From positions 1 to 10,030 of the forward strand of contig JASLAA010000115.1 in assembly GCA_030147325.1 (NCBI GenBank): DNA of 10,030 nt, written 5' to 3'. The notes under the pieces are model-generated. The model had not been told where the DNA came from. It was given only the letters and a program-made list of their open reading frames with translations, and searched no databases. Both the position numbers and the translations under genes were made by a program. Positions 1-4,763 of the stretch are shown here, one piece after another (within the stretch, counting starts at the first letter, position 1; every line of letters starts with the position of its first letter). The DNA is from Arthrobacter sp. GTDB lineage: Bacteria > Actinomycetota > Actinomycetes > Actinomycetales > Micrococcaceae.

Positions 1-44
1 CCCAGCATGCCAGCCGACCGGTTCCTCCCGCCCCCCGGGCGCCC

Positions 45-50
45 TAGTGT
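45..50 (+). promoter_or_regulatory. Candidate -10 element (TAGTGT) for a leaderless transcript
   Basis: TAGTGT matches the actinobacterial TANNNT -10 pattern and ends 6 nt before the ATG at 57, so transcription would be expected to begin at or next to the start codon. No Shine-Dalgarno-like sequence lies between it and the ATG, which fits a leaderless mRNA. I see no good -35 hexamer upstream. The call rests on motif and spacing alone. Confidence 0.5.
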
Positions 51-56
51 TGTCCC

Positions 57-650
57 ATGAAAGCCGAGCTGCCCGAACTCCTGCTGCCCGACGCCGCGGC
101 GTGGCGCCACTGGCTGGAGGAGAACCACGGCTCCTCGCCCGGCGTCTGGCTGATCCAGCACAAGAAGGGCGGGACGACGACGCTCCTCACCTATGCCCAG
201 GCGCTGGACGAGGCGTTGTGCTTCGGCTGGATCGACGGTCAAGCCAGATCGCGTGACGACGACAGCTACTTCCAGCGTTTCACCCCGCGCGGTCCGCGCA
301 GCATCTGGTCCATCCGGAACCGCACGTACGTGGACAGATTGCGGGAGGAGGGTCGCATGCGTGACGCAGGAGAGCGGGCGGTCGCCGCGGCGCAGGCGGA
401 CGGGCGCTGGGAACGGGCCTATGCCGGTCCAGCGACAGCCCAGGTGCCGTCTGAGCTGCAGGCGGCGATCGAGGCCGATCCCGACGCATTGGCGACCTTC
501 CGCACCCTGTCGTCACAGAACAGGTATGCCCTCATCTTCCGGTTGACCCAGCTGAAGACCGAGGCGGCCCGAGAACGGAACATCCAGAAGTTCGTCCGGA
601 TGCTGGCAGCCGGGGAGACGTTCTATCCGCAGGGCAGGAAGACCGACTAA
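57..650 (+). CDS. YdeI/OmpD-associated family protein
   Basis: This 197-aa protein resembles the YdeI/OmpD-associated family, small cytoplasmic proteins sometimes annotated as bacteriocin-protection proteins; their biochemical activity is not established. The family signature is clear: YAQALDEALCFGWIDGQ at about residues 46-62, then RFTPRGPRSIWSIRNR at about 74-89, and a C-terminal helical part (about 150-188) with LSSQNRYALIF and an Arg/Lys-rich segment that usually closes family members. The length is normal for the family. There is no signal peptide or membrane segment. ATG 57 is chosen because the protein then begins just before the first conserved helix and a -10-like TAGTGT lies 6 nt upstream. 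The gene converges on the GH76 gene: its TAA (648-650) overlaps the opposing TAG (647-649), with no terminator between. The family call is firm; the function is unknown. Confidence 0.9.
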   Translation: MKAELPELLLPDAAAWRHWLEENHGSSPGVWLIQHKKGGTTTLLTYAQALDEALCFGWIDGQARSRDDDSYFQRFTPRGPRSIWSIRNRTYVDRLREEGRMRDAGERAVAAAQADGRWERAYAGPATAQVPSELQAAIEADPDALATFRTLSSQNRYALIFRLTQLKTEAARERNIQKFVRMLAAGETFYPQGRKTD

Positions 651-1645
651 CGCGACACCCGCTCGGCCTCCAGGATCATCCAGGCCTGCAGCTGGGACGA
701 GAGGCTCGCCGGTGGATCCTCCCGGGGCGGGAAGAGAAGCGTGCCGTGCTCGACCTGCAGCCGGCCCGTCCAGACCGCGTCCGCAGTCGCCTCGAGCAGC
801 CGACGGGCCGAGGTGGCGGCGTCAGCGTGGAACCCCGGCGCTCGGGCGGCGACGGCGAGATACCTCGTGAGGATGCCGGTGAACAGTCCGCCGTCGCCCG
901 TCGGCCTCACCGGCAACGTGCCGTCCGCCGCTGCGATACCGCGCGCGACGGCGCCCACCAGGTCCGCCGCACGCTCGAGGTTCTCGGGCCCCCCCACGGC
1001 GACCAGCGCGCCGAGTACCGTGCCCTGGTTGTAGGTGTGGATCGTCCGCTCGACGGATCCGTCGGCCCTGACCCCGTCGAGGTAGAGCCCCGAGACCGGA
1101 TCGTGCAGCCGGACGCGCAGCCAGTCCAGCAGCTCCTGCGCCCGACCCCGCTCCCCGGCGCGGGCGAGGAGGATCGCGGCCGGCGCGGTGCTCGGCGTGT
1201 TCTTGTAGTCCCTGGTCGTGTTCCAGTAGACGCCGCCGCCCAGGTCCGGGGTGGTGGCGGAGTCCAGCGCCGCGCCGAGGATCCGGAGTCCCCGCCGGGG
1301 CCGCGGTCGGTCCTCCAGCGCGTCCAGGCGCTGGAGGGCCAGCGCGAGCCATGCCATGTCGTCGTAGTAGGCGTTCCGCCACCGGCCACCATTGCGCAGC
1401 CAGATCCCCCTGGCGAGCCGTCGGGCCTCGGCCAGGGCCGAGCCCGAGGGATCGCGCAGGTGCTCGTCCACCAGGCAGTCGAGATAGTGGGCCTGCCACC
1501 AGTAGTGCCAGTGGCTTTTCGGGCCGGCCGGTGGTGGGTAGCTGATCGCGCCGAGCCGTGTGCCCGGCATGTGCAGGCTGCGCTGCGAGAACAGGTCCCG
1601 GACACTCCGCGCGGCAGCGGCAGCGGCTTCATCGGGGATGGGCAT
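647..1645 (-). CDS. GH76-family glycoside hydrolase, no signal peptide (putative alpha-1,6-mannanase-like)
   Basis: The 332-aa protein has the signatures of glycoside hydrolase family 76, whose characterised members are endo-acting alpha-1,6-mannanases with an (alpha/alpha)6 fold. In order: a Trp-rich start SHWHYWWQAHYLDCLVDE (about 44-61), the paired acidic motif NAYYDDMAW (91-99, Asp95-Asp96, matching the catalytic Asp pair of GH76), YWNTTRDYKNTPSTAPAAIL (about 140-159), HTYNQGTVLGAL (203-214) and GGLFTGILTRYLA (252-264). Length fits one catalytic domain. ATG 1645 is chosen because a TAGGGT -10-like element ends 7 nt upstream and homology-like sequence begins soon after. The frame stays open far upstream, but that part is antisense to the SDR gene. 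A GTG at 1654 is a weaker alternative. No hydrophobic export signal is visible from either start, which is odd because GH76 mannanases usually act outside the cell. The substrate is not known. The gene is divergent from the SDR/acyl-CoA dehydrogenase pair. Confidence 0.87.
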   Translation of the reverse strand: MPIPDEAAAAAARSVRDLFSQRSLHMPGTRLGAISYPPPAGPKSHWHYWWQAHYLDCLVDEHLRDPSGSALAEARRLARGIWLRNGGRWRNAYYDDMAWLALALQRLDALEDRPRPRRGLRILGAALDSATTPDLGGGVYWNTTRDYKNTPSTAPAAILLARAGERGRAQELLDWLRVRLHDPVSGLYLDGVRADGSVERTIHTYNQGTVLGALVAVGGPENLERAADLVGAVARGIAAADGTLPVRPTGDGGLFTGILTRYLAVAARAPGFHADAATSARRLLEATADAVWTGRLQVEHGTLLFPPREDPPASLSSQLQAWMILEAERVSR

Positions 1646-1652
1646 GTGACCC

Positions 1653-1658
1653 ACCCTA
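1653..1658 (-). promoter_or_regulatory. Candidate -10 element (TAGGGT on the minus strand), leaderless GH76 start
   Basis: Read on the minus strand, TAGGGT fits TANNNT and is followed by 7 nt (GGGTCAC) and then the ATG at 1645. This predicts a transcript starting at or next to the start codon. A G-rich stretch overlaps the element, so an ordinary leadered start with a weak ribosome site cannot be excluded. No convincing -35 is seen. Confidence 0.45.
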
Positions 1659-1734
1659 GTCAGGTATTCCGCTGGCCGGTTGGGCAGGATGCGCAGCGAA
1701 TGGCCCGCCGGGTGCGCAGTGGGCCACGTCACAG

Positions 1735-1740
1735 TACGCT
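1735..1740 (+). promoter_or_regulatory. Candidate -10 element (TACGCT) for the SDR/acyl-CoA dehydrogenase unit
   Basis: TACGCT matches TANNNT. A start about 7 nt downstream (near 1747) would give a leader of roughly 43 nt containing the GGAAGGA ribosome site at 1777-1783. No good -35 hexamer is present at 16-18 nt spacing, so support is only moderate. Confidence 0.35.
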
Positions 1741-1776
1741 GGGCGCGTGGAGGGACCAACGGCGGTCCTTCCTGGC

Positions 1777-1783
1777 GGAAGGA
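1777..1783 (+). promoter_or_regulatory. Ribosome binding site deciding the SDR start
   Basis: GGAAGGA lies 6 nt before the ATG at 1790. The reading frame is open for more than 1 kb upstream (antisense to GH76), so this site, together with the Rossmann motif beginning at residue 11, is what fixes the true start at 1790. Confidence 0.8.
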
Positions 1784-1789
1784 TTCGGC

Positions 1790-2575
1790 ATGGACATCAC
1801 GGGTGCAGTAGCCCTCGTCACGGGTGGCGCCTCGGGCCTCGGCTTCGCAACCGCCCGCAGGCTGGTGCACGACGGCGCGTCGGTGGTGCTGGTCGATCTC
1901 CCGCAGTCCGCCGGTGAGGATGCTGCAGCCGCACTCGATGCCTCGGGCTCCCGCGTGCACTTCGTCGCCGCGGACGTGGCCGACCCCGCGCAGGTCGAGG
2001 CCGCGGTCGCAGCCGCCGCCGGGCTCGGTCCGCTGCGCATCGTCGTGAACTGCGCCGGGATCGCCACGCCGGGCAAGGTGCTCGGGCGTGACGGCGTCCT
2101 GCCGCTCGAGCAGTTCGCCCGGGTGGTCAGCGTGAACCTGATCGGCACCTTCAACGTCATCCGGCTCACAGCCGAGGCCATGGCAGCGACGCCGACGGTG
2201 ACGGGTGCCGGCGGCTCCGACGAGCGCGGCATCATCATCACCACGGCATCCGTGGCCGCCTTCGACGGACAGATCGGCCAGCCGGCCTATGCGGCGTCCA
2301 AGGGCGGAGTCGCGGCGATGACACTGCCCATCGCGCGTGAACTCGCCCGCTCGCTCATCCGCGTGGTCACCATCGCCCCCGGGATCTTCGAGACGCCCAT
2401 GATGGCCGGGCTGGCGCAGGAGGCCCAGGACTCCCTGGGTGCGCAGGTGCCCCACCCGTCCCGCCTGGGCAAACCCGCCGAATACGCCGCGCTCGTCGCG
2501 CACATCGTCGAGAACCAGATGCTCAACGGCGAGACCATCCGCCTCGACGGCGCCATCCGCATGGCCCCCAGGTAG
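1790..2575 (+). CDS. HSD10-like short-chain dehydrogenase (3-hydroxyacyl-CoA dehydrogenase)
   Basis: This 261-aa classical short-chain dehydrogenase resembles the HSD10 / type II 3-hydroxyacyl-CoA dehydrogenase group, which oxidises 3-hydroxyacyl-CoAs (including 2-methyl-3-hydroxybutyryl-CoA) with NAD in the cytoplasm. Visible features: nucleotide-binding TGGASGLG (11-18), Asp36 at the end of beta-2 (favours NAD over NADP), NCAG (87-90), Asn116, and the catalytic Ser154, Tyr167 and Lys171 in ASVAAFDGQIGQ and YAASKGG. The HSD10-type tail follows: APGIFETPMM (196-205), SRLGKPAEYAALV (224-236) and LNGETIRLDGAIRM (245-258). Length matches the family. The start has a good ribosome site (GGAAGGA, 6-nt spacing). 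The acyl-CoA dehydrogenase gene begins 45 bp downstream with its own ribosome site, so the two are probably co-transcribed in a beta-oxidation or branched-chain amino-acid role. The exact acyl substrate is inferred, not shown. Confidence 0.93.
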   Translation: MDITGAVALVTGGASGLGFATARRLVHDGASVVLVDLPQSAGEDAAAALDASGSRVHFVAADVADPAQVEAAVAAAAGLGPLRIVVNCAGIATPGKVLGRDGVLPLEQFARVVSVNLIGTFNVIRLTAEAMAATPTVTGAGGSDERGIIITTASVAAFDGQIGQPAYAASKGGVAAMTLPIARELARSLIRVVTIAPGIFETPMMAGLAQEAQDSLGAQVPHPSRLGKPAEYAALVAHIVENQMLNGETIRLDGAIRMAPR

Positions 2576-2620
2576 CGACTGCACCCGACCGGTTCCCGGT
2601 CCCGATGAAAGGACGGCTCG

Positions 2621-3784
2621 ATGGAGAGCCAACTACCCACCGCCGACTTCCTCGGCTTCGAGTCCCTCCTGGCAGGCCACGAGCGGGACAAACTGCAGGA
2701 CGTCCGGGACTTCGTCGCCAAGGAAATCGCTCCGAACGCCGTCGAGTGGTGGAACCGTGCCGAGTTCCCGCACGGGATCCTGCCCAAGCTCGCGGGGCTC
2801 AACCTCAGCACCCCCGTGCAGCAGGGGTACAGCCACCTGTTCAGCGGGTTCGTGATCGCCGAACTGACCCGGGCGGACACGTCGATCGCCACATTCTTCA
2901 TGGTCCACCACGATCTCTTCGTCGAGGCCCTCCACACGTTCGGCAGCGAGGACCAGAAAGCACGCCTGCTGCAGGACGCGATGGACCTGAAGATCACCGG
3001 AGCCTTCGCGCTCACCGAGCCGCAGCACGGATCCGACGTCGCGGGCGGAATGGCGACGACCGCCACGCGCGACGGTGACACCTGGGTGGTCAACGGGGCC
3101 AAGCGGTGGATCGGCAACGGCACCTTCTGCGACTACATGCTGCTCTGGGCCCGTGACACCGCGACGGGGGGAGTCCGCGGCTTCATCCTGGATGCCACGC
3201 TGCCCGGGGTGACCCGCACCGTCATCGGCAACAAGACCGCGCTGCGGACCGTGCAGAACGCGGACATCACCCTGACGGATGTCCGCGTCCCTGAGTCCGA
3301 CCGGTTCGCCGGCATCGAGTCCTTCAACGACACCCGGCAACTCCTGCTCGGCTCTCGCATCCTGGTCGGCTGGCAGGCCGTCGGCCAGCAGTTGGCGGCC
3401 TTCGACGTCGCTCGTCAGTACGCCGTCGAACGGCATCAGTTCGGACGGCCGATCGCAGGCTTCCAGCTGGTCCAGGACCAGCTGGTCACGATGATGGGCA
3501 ACACGACGGCGAGCCTCGGGGTCATGTCCCGGATCGCGCACCTGCAGGAGCAGGGTGCAGCGGACATGCCGCAGGCGGCGTTCGCGAAGTCCTTCACGAC
3601 GGCGCGCATGCGCGAGACGGTGGCGCTCGGCCGGGGCATCCTGGGCGGCAACGGGATCGTGACGGACTACGGCATGGCGAAGGTCTTCGCCGACGCCGAG
3701 GCCGTCTACACCTACGAGGGGTCCTACGAGATCAACAGTCTCATCGTCGGCAGGGCGCTCACCGGTATCTCCGCCTTCGCCTGA
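2621..3784 (+). CDS. Acyl-CoA dehydrogenase, glutaryl-CoA dehydrogenase-like scaffold but without its substrate residues
   Basis: A 387-aa FAD-dependent acyl-CoA dehydrogenase that forms the alpha,beta double bond of an acyl-CoA and passes electrons to ETF. Motifs: AFALTEPQHGSD (128-139, flavin/substrate loop), KRWIGNG (161-167), ERHQFGRPIAGFQLVQ (270-285), GRGILGGNGI (337-346) and TYEGSYEIN (364-372), in which Glu366 is the expected catalytic base, placed as in glutaryl-CoA dehydrogenase. The C-terminus (VGRALTGISAF) also follows that subgroup. However, the residues that hold the glutaryl carboxylate in human GCDH (Glu87, Arg94, Ser98) align with Thr83, Ala90 and Met94, so glutaryl-CoA is an unlikely substrate; a short or branched monocarboxylic acyl-CoA is more plausible. 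That alignment was made by eye. GAAAGGA (2607-2613) sits 7 nt before the ATG. The gene lies 45 bp after the HSD10-like SDR gene, its probable operon partner. Confidence 0.93.
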   Translation: MESQLPTADFLGFESLLAGHERDKLQDVRDFVAKEIAPNAVEWWNRAEFPHGILPKLAGLNLSTPVQQGYSHLFSGFVIAELTRADTSIATFFMVHHDLFVEALHTFGSEDQKARLLQDAMDLKITGAFALTEPQHGSDVAGGMATTATRDGDTWVVNGAKRWIGNGTFCDYMLLWARDTATGGVRGFILDATLPGVTRTVIGNKTALRTVQNADITLTDVRVPESDRFAGIESFNDTRQLLLGSRILVGWQAVGQQLAAFDVARQYAVERHQFGRPIAGFQLVQDQLVTMMGNTTASLGVMSRIAHLQEQGAADMPQAAFAKSFTTARMRETVALGRGILGGNGIVTDYGMAKVFADAEAVYTYEGSYEINSLIVGRALTGISAFA

Positions 3785-3796
3785 CGCGGCGCGACC

Positions 3797-3802
3797 TACC
3801 AT
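3797..3802 (+). promoter_or_regulatory. Candidate -10 element (TACCAT) for the DUF202 pair, leaderless GTG
   Basis: TACCAT matches TANNNT and is followed by exactly 6 nt before the GTG at 3809. It sits in the 24-bp gap after the acyl-CoA dehydrogenase stop. There is no ribosome-site-like sequence before the GTG, which favours a leaderless transcript with its own promoter. No clear -35 is seen, and the expected -35 position lies inside the upstream gene. Confidence 0.5.
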
Positions 3803-3808
3803 GGGCGC

Positions 3809-4273
3809 GTGAGCACTTCCAGGAACGACCGGGCCGCTCCCGATGACGGGGAGCCGCTGACACGCGCGTCGATGCAACGGGATACCCCACCGTCCTCGAA
3901 GGGGAACCGCCGTCGCGCGCGCTCGGAGCGGATCCTCGGCGGCGGCACCGAGCCCGATCCACGCTTCACCCTTGCGAACGAACGGACCTTCCTCGCCTGG
4001 ATCCGGACCGCCCTCGCGCTCCTTGCCGGTGGAATCGCCGTGGAGGCCTTCACCCCCGACACGTTCGTGCCGGTCGCCCGGACAGCCCTCGCCGTCTTCC
4101 TTCTCGTTCTCGCCCTCGTCGTCGCCCTGGCCGCCGGCATCCGGTGGCTGCGGATCGAACGGGCGATGCGCCGACAGGAGCCCCTGCCTCTCCCGCTGGT
4201 CGTCCCCGTGCTCGCGTCCGGCGCCGCACTGGTCGCGCTCGCCGTCATCGTCGCCGTCCTCGCGGGCCCCTGA
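3809..4273 (+). CDS. DUF202 (YidH-type) membrane protein, first of a tandem pair
   Basis: A 154-aa small membrane protein of the DUF202/YidH family. The hallmark PDPRFTLANERTFLAWIRT lies at about 49-67, running into the first membrane helix (about 62-82), with further helices at about 88-112 and 128-152. The family's function in bacteria is not established; the related membrane domain in yeast Vtc1 belongs to the polyphosphate-synthesising VTC complex. Residues 1-47 are an unusual hydrophilic, basic extension, probably disordered and cytoplasmic, that most short DUF202 proteins lack. The GTG start at 3809 is supported by a -10-like TACCAT 6 nt upstream; ATG 3872 (residue 22) is an alternative that would still leave the domain whole. 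The TGA (4271-4273) overlaps the ATG of the second DUF202 gene, so translation of the two is probably coupled. Confidence 0.88.
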   Translation: MSTSRNDRAAPDDGEPLTRASMQRDTPPSSKGNRRRARSERILGGGTEPDPRFTLANERTFLAWIRTALALLAGGIAVEAFTPDTFVPVARTALAVFLLVLALVVALAAGIRWLRIERAMRRQEPLPLPLVVPVLASGAALVALAVIVAVLAGP

Positions 4274-4641
4274 TGGAGGGCCTGCAGCGGTCCGGACAGC
4301 GCTCCGGGCGCGGGAGCGGGATGCACCCGGATCCGGGCCTGCAGCCCGAGCGGACGGTGCTGGCCTGGAACCGGACCATGCTCGCGCTGGTCGTCGTGGG
4401 AGTCCTGTTCCTCCGCTGGGTGCCCCGCCACGGCTGGTTCCCGCTCGTGCTGACGGCACTGACGGTGCTGGTTGCCCTCGTCATCGTGGCCGCTCAGGTC
4501 AACCGGTACCGCAGGAGCTCCCGCGGGATCCGCGCGGGACGCATCGACGCCGACGTCGTCGCCGTCGCCTGTACCGTGGCAGCCGTCCTGCTCGTCGCAG
4601 TCCTCTCGCTGGTCGTCGTCCTGGCGCTCCCGCTGGCCTGA
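4273..4641 (+). CDS. DUF202 membrane protein, second of a tandem pair
   Basis: A 122-aa protein with the short DUF202 layout: DPGLQPERTVLAWNRT (20-35) leading into helix 1 (about 28-48), helix 2 (about 55-75), a basic loop NRYRRSSRGIRAGR (77-90) and helix 3 (about 95-118). It is shorter and divergent from the protein encoded just upstream, so the pair are paralogues and not a fresh duplication. ATG 4273 overlaps the upstream stop as TGATG with no ribosome site of its own, which suits termination-reinitiation. ATG 4321 (residue 17) has GGGAG-like sequence just upstream and begins immediately before the conserved motif, so it is a serious alternative start. The two proteins may assemble together in the membrane; that is inference from adjacency. 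Function is unknown. Confidence 0.86.
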   Translation: MEGLQRSGQRSGRGSGMHPDPGLQPERTVLAWNRTMLALVVVGVLFLRWVPRHGWFPLVLTALTVLVALVIVAAQVNRYRRSSRGIRAGRIDADVVAVACTVAAVLLVAVLSLVVVLALPLA

Positions 4642-4689
4642 CGGGTGCCCGTATGACGGACGGAGTGAGGCGCAGGCCACAGAACTGGG

Positions 4690-4695
4690 TAGTAT
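4690..4695 (+). promoter_or_regulatory. Candidate -10 element (TAGTAT) for ppc
   Basis: The 122-bp gap between the DUF202 pair and ppc holds TAGTAT, the best TANNNT match there. It lies inside TGGGTAGTATCCCA, whose outer four bases are inverted (TGGG/CCCA). A start about 7 nt downstream would give a leader of roughly 60 nt. No TTGACA-like -35 stands at normal spacing. The short inverted flank could be chance. Confidence 0.35.
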
Positions 4696-4763
4696 CCCAA
4701 CAGCAATCCGTCGTATCCAGTGCCGCATACGCCTCGTTTTCCATGCCCTGAAAGCAGGCTGTC

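Larger units (their letters stand above)
1646..1789. promoter_or_regulatory. Divergent intergenic region between GH76 and SDR genes
   Basis: This 144-bp region lies between two genes transcribed away from each other, so it should hold both promoters. I see a leftward TAGGGT and a rightward TACGCT. I find no clear long palindrome that would mark an operator, and no regulator gene sits next to it in the window. Confidence 0.6.

Noticed and set aside
746..1789. Upstream extension of the SDR frame on the + strand
   Set aside because: It is antisense to GH76. The SDR Rossmann motif begins at residue 11 of the 1790 start, and GGAAGGA at 1777 marks the true start.
1747..1923. Short GTG-started frame beginning 6 nt after the TACGCT element
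   Set aside because: The spacing imitates a leaderless start, but the product is Gly/Arg/Pro-rich with no motif and sits out of frame across the SDR start. The position more likely marks the transcript start of a leadered mRNA.
1646..2632. Upstream extension of the GH76 frame (open to 2632, giving 661 aa)
   Set aside because: This part is the antisense shadow of the SDR gene, has no recognisable domain or hydrophobic export signal, and is composed of low-complexity Gly/Arg/His-rich sequence typical of shadow frames in high-GC DNA.
2633..4459. 608-aa minus-strand open frame
   Set aside because: It lies opposite the acyl-CoA dehydrogenase and DUF202 genes, which have clear domains. The sequence is Gly/Arg/Asp-rich without motifs, as expected of a codon-bias artefact.
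4641..4652. ACGGGTGCCCGT inverted repeat after the second DUF202 gene as a terminator
   Set aside because: The repeat leaves at most a 4-bp stem with a 4-nt loop and has no T-tract, too weak to call a terminator.
4743..4751. Minimal ATG-CCC-TGA upstream ORF before ppc
   Set aside because: It has only two sense codons and no clear ribosome site. It is expected by chance and there is no sign of attenuation structure.
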